Shown here: positions 17,136 to 25,333 of the stretch, one piece after another
Layout: each line of letters begins with the position of its first letter
How positions within the stretch are numbered: position 1 is the first letter of the stretch
Assembly: GCA_044344795.1 (NCBI GenBank)
Contig: JBIJCF010000028.1
Location: 1-46,243 of the forward strand
DNA from: GCA-2737665 sp044344795
GTDB taxonomy: Bacteria > Bacteroidota > Bacteroidia > Palsa-965
DNA length: 46,243 nt
Reading direction: 5' to 3'
Program-made: the position numbers and the translations under genes
The notes under the pieces: model-generated
What the model was told of the DNA's origin: nothing
The model's input: the letters and a program-made list of their open reading frames with translations, nothing else
Databases searched by the model: none

Positions 17136-20100
17136 TTATTGTTCGTTGATAAAATCATTTAAGTAATCTTCATTAACGTGCATGTCTTCGCAGTGCCACA
17201 TTTTTGGTGTACGTGCACGTGGTCGTTGTAACGGACCTCCATCGTTCTTCTCTTTGATCATCAGTTGCGTTAAACGCGCGCGATCGCTGCGCATTTTTTC
17301 ACGTAACAACACGTCTTCTTTGGCATCGTACAGTATTTGCCCGTCCACCATGGTCATTTCAACTTTTGCGTAAACCGACAACGGATTATCGCTCCACAAT
17401 ACGAGATCAGCATCTTTATTCACTGCAATGCTGCCCATATTTTTGTCAAGGTGCAACAACTTCGCAGGATTCAAGCTTACAAGTGTTAATGCTTCTGTTG
17501 CAGAAAGTCCGCCATACTTCATACTCTTCGCAGCTTCCTGATTCAAGCGACGAGCCATTTCTGCATCATCTGAATTAATAGCTGTTACAATTCCCATTCG
17601 GTGTAATAATGCCGGATTGTGCGGGATCGCATCTTTTACTTCGTACTTATACGCCCACCAATCGGCAAAGGAAGAACCGCCTGCTCCATGAGCTTTCATC
17701 TTGTCGGCAACTTTGTAACCTTCCAAAATGTGCGTGAACGTATTCACTTTGAATTTCATGCTGTCTGCTACAGACATTAACATGGCAATCTCGGACTGTA
17801 TGTACGAGTGACACGTGATGAATCGCTTCTGATTCAAAATTTCGGACAACGCATCTAATTCAATATCACGTTTCGGTGCAGGACGTTTTGCTTTTTCACC
17901 TGCAGGCAATTTGTTGTAAGCGTCCATTGCCAATTGATATTCGCGGGCACGAATGAAATGATCGTAATATACTTGCTCTACTCCCATTCGTGTTTGCGGG
18001 AAACGAATCGTATGATCATCGCCCCAGTTGGCTTGCTTCACGTTCTCTCCCAGTGCGAATTTGATGAAACCATCAGCGCCTTGAATTTTCATCTCTTCCG
18101 CATTCGCTCCCCAACGCAATTTGATCAATCCGCTTTGTCCTCCAATCGGATTTGCTGAGCCGTGCAACAATTGCGACGCTACAACACCACCAGCAAGCTG
18201 ACGATAAATGTTTACGTCATCCGGATTGATGACATCACCAATACGCACTTCCGCGGTTGATGCTTGTGAACCTTCATTTACACCGCCGGAAATAGCAATG
18301 TGTGAGTGTTCATCAATTAAACCGACAGTAAGGTGTTTGCCTGTTCCGTCAATCTCGCGTGCAAATAACTCTTTCGCTGGAATAATTCCTTTCGCAATAC
18401 GAACAATACGTCCTTCAACGACAAGCACATCTGTGTTTGGAAGTACACTGTCTTTTTCGTTCGTCCAAACTGTTGCGTTTTTAATTAAGACAGCTTTATA
18501 ACGGTTTTTAACGCGAGTGAAAAAATTGGGATCAGCTTTCGTTCTGCCATAAGCCGAGAACGGATAGATCACATCATCCAATGTTGGATATACAGTTGTT
18601 GCAGTATCCGGTTTTTCTTCTTTCGGAGTGAACGGGCCGGAATTCGTAGCCATCCAATCCACCCATTTTCCATCCGGCAATTGCGCTTTACCCGACATGA
18701 ACTTTGATGTGGCATCAACAGCGCCGCTTAACAACACGGTTCCGTTGTGTTCCTTCGATTGGAAACTAATGGAGATGTTGACACCATCTTGCTTCACGCT
18801 CACTTTGTCTTTATCATGATTAGCGCTGCTGAAAACGCCTTTTAATTTATATACATCACCTTCAATGTTTAAAACGCGTGCAGCAGAACCGACAATATTT
18901 AAGTTGTAAGTTCCGCGCACATCCAGCGCATTCATATCGCGCACTACATAACGCGTTCCCTGAATCCAATTGTCGTAAATAACCGTTTGCTCTTGAAAAA
19001 TATTGCCGGAAGTAATCAGGAAATTCGCAAGCATTCCTTTTTTCAATGCGCCAACCTGATCTTGAACTCCCAGCATTTGTGCAGGAGTTGTGGTTAATGC
19101 CCGTAATGCTTCTTTTTCGCTTAAACCATAAGCGATGGCTTTACGAAGATTGCCCCAGAAATCTTTTTTGTCGCCTAAGTCTGAAGCGGTCAGTGCAAAC
19201 GCGATGCGATATTTTTCAAACGCACCCGGATTTAACGGTGCTAATTCCCAATGCTTCATGTCGGCATAGTCCAACAACTCGGCATCATACGGATCACTGA
19301 TATCAAACGCTGCAGGGAAGTTCAACGGGAGAATAAATTTTCCGTTCGTCGCACGCATTTCATCCATGCGCTGATATTCGGTACCACTTCCTTTAAATAT
19401 ATATTGTGTGCTGAATTCATCGCCTACTTTATCTGCACGCAAAACATTCCATTTGTTAGATGTTTCGAAAATCTGTGGCAACATGCGGTTGGCATTAAAT
19501 GCTTCCAACGTTGCGTTGTATTCCGCGCGATTTTTACTCATGCGATACCAGTCCGCATCGTAATAGGTTTGACGCAACAATGCAATGGCGCCCATCAACG
19601 ATGATGGATATTCCTGACGCGATGAACCTTTATTAAAAGAATAACAAGATGCAGCACGATCTTTTACCACCGATAAATTTTCTCCGCCCTCTGTATGCAA
19701 GGTCACCACAGCGCTTGTTCCACGTGCAATGCCATCAGGATGATGAATCATCAAAACACCATATCCAATGCCGCGGTATTGTTCAGCAGATTTCTCATCG
19801 TGCTGAAATAATTGATGGGCCTGATTTTCGGGATTCAAGGCATCATTCCAACCGCGTGTTCCGGGTTGTGCACGCTCGTATTTCGGACCCGGTGTCCACG
19901 GATGACGTTTTACTTCCGGCATTCCGTATGATGTGAACGGATCAATAAACGAAGGATAAATCCATTTTCCTGTCATGTCCATCACTACGGCTCCTTTCGG
20001 AATTGCGACATTCGCCGCCACGTCGATAATGCGTCCGTCCTGAATCAGTAATGTTCCTTTCTCAATAACATTATCAGCATCTATCTGAATCTTGGCATTG

Positions 20101-20222
20101 GTTAACGCATAAATGGTGTGTCGCGGATCAGCAGCGCCATTTCGGGGAAACGTCACCAACTGACCGAAAACATTCAGTGTAGTTGCAATAAGTGCCGCAA
20201 CTGCCCAACTTTTCTTCATCAT
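17136..20222 (-). CDS. Secreted tandem amidohydrolase (one degenerate plus one active-type domain)
   Basis: A 1028-aa periplasmic or exported protein with signal MMKKSWAVAALIATTLNVFGQ. Residues ~25-450 form an amidohydrolase-like domain whose metal motif is replaced (WIYPSFIDPFTSYGM). After a linker of about 150 aa, residues ~600-1000 form a second domain with an intact ligand set: GLIDEHSHIAISGG, ITCHSYIQSE, FTHILEGY and AINSDDAEM, then NPAKLLHLDKNMGSIAVNKDADLVLW. Imidazolonepropionase-like peptidases or amidases are the nearest relatives; the substrate is unknown. It is the first gene of the operon; the start may be either of two adjacent ATGs. Confidence 0.85.
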   Translation of the reverse strand: MMKKSWAVAALIATTLNVFGQLVTFPRNGAADPRHTIYALTNAKIQIDADNVIEKGTLLIQDGRIIDVAANVAIPKGAVVMDMTGKWIYPSFIDPFTSYGMPEVKRHPWTPGPKYERAQPGTRGWNDALNPENQAHQLFQHDEKSAEQYRGIGYGVLMIHHPDGIARGTSAVVTLHTEGGENLSVVKDRAASCYSFNKGSSRQEYPSSLMGAIALLRQTYYDADWYRMSKNRAEYNATLEAFNANRMLPQIFETSNKWNVLRADKVGDEFSTQYIFKGSGTEYQRMDEMRATNGKFILPLNFPAAFDISDPYDAELLDYADMKHWELAPLNPGAFEKYRIAFALTASDLGDKKDFWGNLRKAIAYGLSEKEALRALTTTPAQMLGVQDQVGALKKGMLANFLITSGNIFQEQTVIYDNWIQGTRYVVRDMNALDVRGTYNLNIVGSAARVLNIEGDVYKLKGVFSSANHDKDKVSVKQDGVNISISFQSKEHNGTVLLSGAVDATSKFMSGKAQLPDGKWVDWMATNSGPFTPKEEKPDTATTVYPTLDDVIYPFSAYGRTKADPNFFTRVKNRYKAVLIKNATVWTNEKDSVLPNTDVLVVEGRIVRIAKGIIPAKELFAREIDGTGKHLTVGLIDEHSHIAISGGVNEGSQASTAEVRIGDVINPDDVNIYRQLAGGVVASQLLHGSANPIGGQSGLIKLRWGANAEEMKIQGADGFIKFALGENVKQANWGDDHTIRFPQTRMGVEQVYYDHFIRAREYQLAMDAYNKLPAGEKAKRPAPKRDIELDALSEILNQKRFITCHSYIQSEIAMLMSVADSMKFKVNTFTHILEGYKVADKMKAHGAGGSSFADWWAYKYEVKDAIPHNPALLHRMGIVTAINSDDAEMARRLNQEAAKSMKYGGLSATEALTLVSLNPAKLLHLDKNMGSIAVNKDADLVLWSDNPLSVYAKVEMTMVDGQILYDAKEDVLLREKMRSDRARLTQLMIKEKNDGGPLQRPRARTPKMWHCEDMHVNEDYLNDFINEQ

Positions 20223-20242
20223 AACTGTTGTTTTAAGGTTAA

Positions 20243-20250
20243 CAAATTTA
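20243..20250 (-). promoter_or_regulatory. -7 promoter element TAAATTTG for the amidohydrolase operon
   Basis: The minus strand reads TAAATTTG, a perfect TAnnTTTG, 20 bp before the ATG at 20222. Confidence 0.6.
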
Positions 20251-20311
20251 TCCTTTTTTAAATGCGAAAGTCCCGAATCGTGATGAACGGTCGTAAAGCC
20301 GTGTTTTTCTG

Positions 20312-20319
20312 TACTTTTG
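20312..20319 (+). promoter_or_regulatory. -7 promoter element TACTTTTG for the cytochrome/hflX operon
   Basis: A perfect TAnnTTTG match 20 bp before the ATG at 20340, divergent from the amidohydrolase promoter. Confidence 0.65.
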
Positions 20320-20339
20320 CCCTGTAAAAACGTCTCGCT

Positions 20340-20789
20340 ATGTACACTATTTTAAGTCACGCGCATTCCGGTTTGCGCTATGCAGTATTGTTCTTCCTGA
20401 TTGCGGCTGTCGCTAAAGCATTCTCGGGTTGGATGGGTAAAAAATCGTATTTGCCGGGTGACCGCAAAATGGCCACTTTTTCGGTGATATTTTCTCACGT
20501 TCAATTGTTGCTCGGATTGGCTTTGTATTTCTCCGAAGCTTGGTACAGCCGTGTGGCAACTGATTCTGCAGAAGAATCCATGATCCGCTTTTTTAAGATG
20601 GAACACCTTGCAGGAATGATCGTTGCAATTGTTTTAATTACAATCGGCAGTGCTCGTGCAAAGCGTCAAAATTCGGATGAGAAAAAACACAAGACCATCG
20701 CTATCTTCTTCGGTCTCGGTTTGTTGCTGATTCTGGCAATGATTCCGTGGCCGTTCCTCGCTAAATTCGCGCACTTAGGATGGTTTTAA
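20340..20789 (+). CDS. Cytochrome b-like four-helix membrane protein
   Basis: A 149-aa integral membrane protein with four hydrophobic helices and histidines placed in or near them (AHSGLRY, FSHVQLLLG, KMEHLAGMI). This fits a small di-heme cytochrome b561-like fold found widely in Bacteroidota. The gene overlaps the cytochrome c lipoprotein gene by 10 bp, so the two probably form an electron-transfer pair. Heme binding is inferred from the helix-histidine pattern only. Confidence 0.6.
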   Translation: MYTILSHAHSGLRYAVLFFLIAAVAKAFSGWMGKKSYLPGDRKMATFSVIFSHVQLLLGLALYFSEAWYSRVATDSAEESMIRFFKMEHLAGMIVAIVLITIGSARAKRQNSDEKKHKTIAIFFGLGLLLILAMIPWPFLAKFAHLGWF

Positions 20790-21088
20790 GAATACTAGCA
20801 ATTACCGCAGGCCTCGCATTATTGGTTTCGTGCGGAGGTAAAACGGAATCCAACAAAACGATTTCCGGTGCAGAGTTGTACCAATCCAATTGTGCTTCAT
20901 GTCATGGCGGTGATGGAAAACTGCAGGCTGCCGGTGCGAAAGATTTATCGATTTCGATGATGAGCGATGAAGAATGTAATCTGATCATTCGCAATGGACG
21001 TGGCGGTATGCGTGCATTTGGTAACGAATTGAGCGAGGCGGAAATTAAAGCTGTCGTTGAACACGTGAAGACTTTGCGGAAGCAGTGA
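20780..21088 (+). CDS. Cytochrome c lipoprotein
   Basis: A 102-aa lipoprotein with lipobox LVSC and a single class I cytochrome c domain. The heme motif is CASCH within YQSNCASCHGGDGKLQ. The axial Met is probably in GRGGMRAFG, and the C-terminal helix is EAEIKAVVEHVKTL. It would carry electrons at the outer face of a membrane. It overlaps the cytochrome b-like gene (10 bp) upstream and hflX (4 bp, GTGA) downstream. Confidence 0.85.
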   Translation: MVLRILAITAGLALLVSCGGKTESNKTISGAELYQSNCASCHGGDGKLQAAGAKDLSISMMSDEECNLIIRNGRGGMRAFGNELSEAEIKAVVEHVKTLRKQ

Positions 21089-22296
21089 TTGATCATCAGA
21101 GTAATGTAAAGAAGGGCCAGAAGGCGATCATGGTGGGCGTTATCGATAAACGTCAAGATGATCGTATGGTAACCGAATACCTGGAAGAACTCGCGTTTTT
21201 GGCAACTACTGCGGATTTGATTCCGGTGAAATCTTTTGTGCAGAAACTGGATCATCCCGATCCTAAGTTTTATATCGGCTCGGGAAAGGCGAAAGAAATC
21301 AAGCAATACATCGAAGATCAAAAGATTGATGTCGTATTGTTTGATGATGAACTTTCTCCATCACAGCAACGAAATCTGGAAAAGGAGTTCGGACGAAAAG
21401 TGATTGATAGAAATTTATTAATCCTCGACATCTTCGCATCCCGCGCTCGCACCGCTCATGCTAAAACACAAGTGGAACTGGCGCGTTATCAATATCTCTT
21501 ACCGCGTTTAACAGGAATGTGGACACACTTGGAACGTCAGCGTGGTGGAACAGGAACGCGTGGCGGTTCGGGTGAGAAAGAAATTGAAACGGATCGTCGT
21601 ATTGTTCGCAATCGTATTGCCTTGTTGAAAGAGCAATTGAAAGAAATTGACAAACAAATGACCACGCAACGCAAGAGCAGAGGAGAGCTGGTGCGCGTGG
21701 CTTTGGTGGGTTACACGAACGTGGGCAAATCCACGATCATGAACCTGGTGAGCAAGTCGAATGTGTTTGCAGAGAATAAATTATTCGCAACGCTTGATAC
21801 AACAGTTCGTAAAGTGGTTGTGGGTAATTTACCGTTTCTCTTATCGGATACGGTAGGATTTATTCGCAAGTTGCCGCACCAGTTGGTAGAATCGTTTAAA
21901 TCCACTTTGGATGAAACGCGCGAAGCCGATATACTGTTACATGTAGTAGATATTTCGCATCCGAATTTTGAAGATCATTTGCGCGTGGTACAGCAAACCC
22001 TTACGGAGATTGGCGCCGGCGACAAGCGGACGATTTTGGTGTTTAATAAAATTGATGCGTATCGCGATCGTGTAGTGGAAACGAATAATCTCGATCCGAA
22101 TTTGCCGCAGGTACTAACGCTCGCTGATTTGAAAAAAAGCTGGATGAGTAAGTTGAATGATCCGTGCATCTTCATTTCCGCAACGGATAAGGAAAACATC
22201 GACGCGTTCCGTCAGTTGTTATTCGACGAAGTGTATGCCATTCACGCCACTCGTTTCCCTTACGAGCAATACGAATACTTCAGTCGGGAATCGTAA
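21085..22296 (+). CDS. hflX: GTPase HflX
   Basis: A 403-aa ribosome-associated GTPase that splits or rescues stalled ribosomes. The N-terminal HflX domain has YIGSGKAKEI, FDDELSPSQQRNLE and HAKTQVELARYQYLLPRL. The Gly-rich linker RGGTGTRGGSGE leads into a coiled coil. The G domain has GYTNVGKST (G1), DTTVR, DTVGFI (G3) and NKID (G4). I chose the GTG at 21085, which makes a GTGA overlap with the cytochrome stop and gives the usual N-terminal length; the next ATG (21130) would be short. The 3' end overlaps the convergent transpeptidase gene by 37 bp. Confidence 0.92.
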   Translation: MIDHQSNVKKGQKAIMVGVIDKRQDDRMVTEYLEELAFLATTADLIPVKSFVQKLDHPDPKFYIGSGKAKEIKQYIEDQKIDVVLFDDELSPSQQRNLEKEFGRKVIDRNLLILDIFASRARTAHAKTQVELARYQYLLPRLTGMWTHLERQRGGTGTRGGSGEKEIETDRRIVRNRIALLKEQLKEIDKQMTTQRKSRGELVRVALVGYTNVGKSTIMNLVSKSNVFAENKLFATLDTTVRKVVVGNLPFLLSDTVGFIRKLPHQLVESFKSTLDETREADILLHVVDISHPNFEDHLRVVQQTLTEIGAGDKRTILVFNKIDAYRDRVVETNNLDPNLPQVLTLADLKKSWMSKLNDPCIFISATDKENIDAFRQLLFDEVYAIHATRFPYEQYEYFSRES

Positions 22297-24011
22297 AACA
22301 GCGCAGCTTTCGTAGTTGCTTTTACCGGTGTTTTCTTGCGATTACGATTCGATTCTCCGTAGATCACTTTAATCAGGAATTCATCTCTACCGTAAATGTC
22401 ATTCCATACAAACACCACATTGCCGGTGTCCACATCACAAGTATAGTAGCGCACATGAATCGGCAGCGGCTTACGCAATGCGATGCGTCGTTGTGTGTCG
22501 CGTTGTGTCCATAAATCAAACGTGTCTTTCGGAATGCGAATACTATCATCACGAATTAAGAAATGCGCCAGATCCATGTATTTTTCCAAACGCATACAAC
22601 CGTGACTGTAGGCTCGTGTTTCGCGTTTGAAATACGAAGGTGCGTTCGTGTCGTGCATATACACACCATGTTTGTTGTGGAATTCAAATTTCATCACACC
22701 AAGTGCGTTGTCATCACCAATTTTTTGACGAAAGCGGTATGGTAAATTTCCTTTACCGTATTTCTTCCACGGAATAACATTCGGATCAACCACTTTTCCA
22801 TTACGATCCAGCACTTCGTAACGATGTTTGCGCAAATATGCCGTATCTCGTTTCACTAATGGAAGAATTTCCTTCCAAGCTATGCTGTACGGCACATTCC
22901 AATACGGATACAACACAATTTCATACATCTTGCTATCCAACTGCGGCGTTTGTGTTTTTACTGCACCACATACAATCCGCGATTCCATCACCAGAGTATC
23001 TTCTTCATAAACGCGCATGTTAAACGCCGGAAGATTCACCAACAAATACCGCTTTGCAAATTCAGGACGCTCCAAACGCCAACGTTCCATGTTAATGGCC
23101 ATTTGCTGCACGTAAGAATTGATTGTCATTTTGAGAGCGATGAGCGTATTACGTCCCATTTTTCCGTCTTGCTCTAAACGTCGCGCCTTTTGGAAGGATT
23201 TTAACGCTTTCGTTAGTTTAATAGAATCTTTTTCCGTGGATAAACTGTCGTAATGACCCGTGATAAGCAAACGTTTTTTTACTGCTTCCAAAAAGCTCAT
23301 CGTGTCTTTCGTGTCGGGTAATTCTTCCCAAACAACACCTTCGTTCGCTTTGCGGTATTCATTCATGTATCGCTTTACGGCGTGGTATTCCCGATGTTTA
23401 GGTTCCAGAGAATTAATAATCGCGCTTACGGATTCGTTACGTTGTACTTTTTGTAATAAGGAAACAGCTATAGAATCTAACCGTTGTGGTTTCCACGAGC
23501 GGTGTTCCGAAGAGTCCGTCATCACACGACCCGCTGATACGTGCACACAAAACGTGAAAAATGCATTCGTCAGTAATAAGTCGGTTTGCGCCAGGTTGGT
23601 CACGTTGTAAGACTCCGATGCTGAATCGTAAGCGTGGTTATAAAGACTGTCAATGATGTACAAGTGATAATCTTCCGGAATCAATCCGTAATCTTCTGCA
23701 CGATTGATTAACGCATAAATAGAATCGCCGATGGCATTTAATTTCCCTTTATCGCTCCATGCGTGTTTGAATGTTGCAGATTGGTAAAAACTCCACAGCC
23801 ATTTGGTGGCGTGCAGCGTATCACCTTGAAGAACGAGGGTTTTGGCGGTATCGTATGATTTGATTTTCTCCGAAATATATTCGTCGATAGCCACATTAAT
23901 TTTCTCCGGATCATCTTCAACAACGGGCTTTTCAACGGCAGGATCGCCGGCATCTGATCCACACGACAAAAGCCATGGGAGTATGAGAATAAGAAGAAGA
24001 AATCGGTTCAT
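22260..24011 (-). CDS. L,D-transpeptidase (YcbB/LdtD-like) lipoprotein
   Basis: A 583-aa peptidoglycan cross-linking enzyme with lipobox LLSC. A helical N-terminal region (about 30-250) is followed by a peptidoglycan-binding segment (LKSFQKARRLEQDGKMGRNT). The YkuD catalytic domain then runs from VNLPAFNMRVYEE through YWNVPYSIAWKEILP to the active-site YSHGCMRLE with its Cys. This order and size match the large LdtD-type enzymes. It catalyses 3-3 cross-links in the periplasm, or modifies peptidoglycan with related chemistry. Confidence 0.9.
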   Translation of the reverse strand: MNRFLLLILILPWLLSCGSDAGDPAVEKPVVEDDPEKINVAIDEYISEKIKSYDTAKTLVLQGDTLHATKWLWSFYQSATFKHAWSDKGKLNAIGDSIYALINRAEDYGLIPEDYHLYIIDSLYNHAYDSASESYNVTNLAQTDLLLTNAFFTFCVHVSAGRVMTDSSEHRSWKPQRLDSIAVSLLQKVQRNESVSAIINSLEPKHREYHAVKRYMNEYRKANEGVVWEELPDTKDTMSFLEAVKKRLLITGHYDSLSTEKDSIKLTKALKSFQKARRLEQDGKMGRNTLIALKMTINSYVQQMAINMERWRLERPEFAKRYLLVNLPAFNMRVYEEDTLVMESRIVCGAVKTQTPQLDSKMYEIVLYPYWNVPYSIAWKEILPLVKRDTAYLRKHRYEVLDRNGKVVDPNVIPWKKYGKGNLPYRFRQKIGDDNALGVMKFEFHNKHGVYMHDTNAPSYFKRETRAYSHGCMRLEKYMDLAHFLIRDDSIRIPKDTFDLWTQRDTQRRIALRKPLPIHVRYYTCDVDTGNVVFVWNDIYGRDEFLIKVIYGESNRNRKKTPVKATTKAALFYDSRLKYSYCS

Positions 24012-24027
24012 GCGGATTGCTCAAGGG

Positions 24028-24058
24028 CAAAGGTAGGGGAAATGGGTATGTGTTGCAA
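24028..24058 (-). promoter_or_regulatory. Promoter for the L,D-transpeptidase gene
   Basis: On the minus strand TTG (24056-24058) is followed after 20 bp by TACCTTTG (24028-24035). This is a full Bacteroidota -33/-7 pair, 17 bp before the ATG. Confidence 0.7.
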
Positions 24059-24137
24059 GAAGCGTATACGGTTGGTTTTGACGTTGCCGATAACGTGATT
24101 GATCCCAATAGCTATTGGAAGCCATGATCGATTTTTG

Positions 24138-24170
24138 AAATGGTGGTTGAGTCTGTTGAAACCACCATTT
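24138..24170. repeat. Inverted repeat in the intergenic region
   Basis: AAATGGTGGTT (24138-24148) and AACCACCATTT (24160-24170) form a perfect 11-bp stem with an 11-nt loop. A short T-run follows on the plus strand. It lies between the transpeptidase promoter and the T9SS gene terminator; its role is unclear. The rest of 24036-24249 holds nothing else I can name. Confidence 0.5.
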
Positions 24171-24202
24171 TTGCAGGATCAACCACCCCCAACCACAAAC
24201 AA

Positions 24203-24230
24203 AAAAAGCGACCCGTTCGGATCGCTTTTT
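24203..24230 (-). terminator. Intrinsic terminator of the T9SS cargo gene
   Basis: Stem AAAAAGCGA/TCGCTTTTT (24203-24211 and 24222-24230) with an inner CCG/CGG pair. On the minus strand it follows the stop of the gene at 24250 and ends in a T-run. Confidence 0.85.
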
Positions 24231-24249
24231 ATTTGAAAAATAATTTGAA

Positions 24250-25185
24250 TTAATGCGCAACCGCAAACTTGCCGCGGTGCAAAATTTCATCGTTAGCGTT
24301 AACAACAGAGTAGTTGTAAACGCCGGTAGCCAGCATCCAACTTGGAATTTCAGCTTTCTTTAACTCAAACTTCTCACGACGCACTTCACGCCCGCTCATG
24401 TCGTACACCACAACTTCTTTTGCGTCATTGTCCGTTACATCAATGTAGGTAAAGTCACCGGAAGGATTTGGATAGACACTTACTTTAGAAGCTGCTGCGT
24501 TTTCGTCCATGCCCACATATCCCGAGAAGTTTACGTCATCAATAAATAATGTAGAACCCACCTGCGGTGCCCAGTTACTGCTCGCACTGAACCAAATTAA
24601 ACAGGTATCCGGTTGTAAGTTGTTATTGTTCGTGTTGTACATCAACGTCACCGTGTGTTGGCTGTATGTGGTACTTGCGTTGGTGTAAACGTCGTAGCCA
24701 ACGGCGATGGTATCACGATTTAAATTAGTGGTATTCCACTTTGTCAACACTACCGCACAAAACGCAGTATCACCGCTTACAGGTGTATATTTGGCATAGT
24801 ACGACAACGACTGAGGACGCATAGCAAATGCATAACCCGGACGGAAGTACGGATTGACCAATTGCACACCACCCGTTAGGCAATATCCTGATGTATTCGG
24901 AATATTAGCCGGATCAGGATTCGATACTAACGACGCAGTAGTAATCTTACAAGAATACGTTCCCTGATAATTGTCAGGAGCGCCTGCTTGAGAAACAACA
25001 GTCGGATTTTGTGCACTAATCAACGGACTTGCCAAAATGTTTGGAGAAATCCATCCTTGTGGTTGCTGAGGTTCACCGAAAGATGAACCCCACGATTCGA
25101 AGCCCGGATTCGGAATAAACCACTGTGCGGAAACACCGCCGGCTAAAGCCACACTAGCAATAACGGAGAGTAATTGTTTTTTCAT
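24250..25185 (-). CDS. T9SS-secreted protein with type A sorting domain
   Basis: A 311-aa secreted protein. The signal peptide is MKKQLLSVIASVALAGGVSA. The central beta-sandwich (about 25-225) begins with NPGFESWG and includes SYYAKYTPVSGDTAFCAVVL and FIDDVNFSG. This resembles the putative carbohydrate-binding/PCMD-type modules of Bacteroidota. The C-terminal ~75 residues are a type A sorting domain (VSVYPNPSGDFTYIDV, VYDMSGREV, WMLATGVYNYSV). Exported through the T9SS, the C-terminal domain would be cleaved or attached to LPS. The ligand is unknown. Confidence 0.85.
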   Translation of the reverse strand: MKKQLLSVIASVALAGGVSAQWFIPNPGFESWGSSFGEPQQPQGWISPNILASPLISAQNPTVVSQAGAPDNYQGTYSCKITTASLVSNPDPANIPNTSGYCLTGGVQLVNPYFRPGYAFAMRPQSLSYYAKYTPVSGDTAFCAVVLTKWNTTNLNRDTIAVGYDVYTNASTTYSQHTVTLMYNTNNNNLQPDTCLIWFSASSNWAPQVGSTLFIDDVNFSGYVGMDENAAASKVSVYPNPSGDFTYIDVTDNDAKEVVVYDMSGREVRREKFELKKAEIPSWMLATGVYNYSVVNANDEILHRGKFAVAH

Positions 25186-25262
25186 GATGTATTGGTTTAG
25201 TAGAAGTTGTTAAAATTAAGACGTAATAAAGCGAACGCCGTTGCTTGTTAAACAACGTGATG

Positions 25263-25291
25263 TAAAGATAACAAACGGGCATTCGGAACAA
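25263..25291 (-). promoter_or_regulatory. Promoter for the T9SS cargo gene
   Basis: Minus strand TTG (25289-25291), 18-bp spacer, TATCTTTA (25263-25270). The start codon is about 77 bp downstream, so the leader is about 70 nt. Confidence 0.6.
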
Positions 25292-25333
25292 GCAGGCATT
25301 TTAAATTTTTCTTACTTGTTCAAAGTCCAAAAA

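Noticed and set aside
24021..24305. 94-codon minus-strand frame
   Set aside because: It runs through a terminator and the promoter of the transpeptidase gene and overlaps the end of the T9SS gene.
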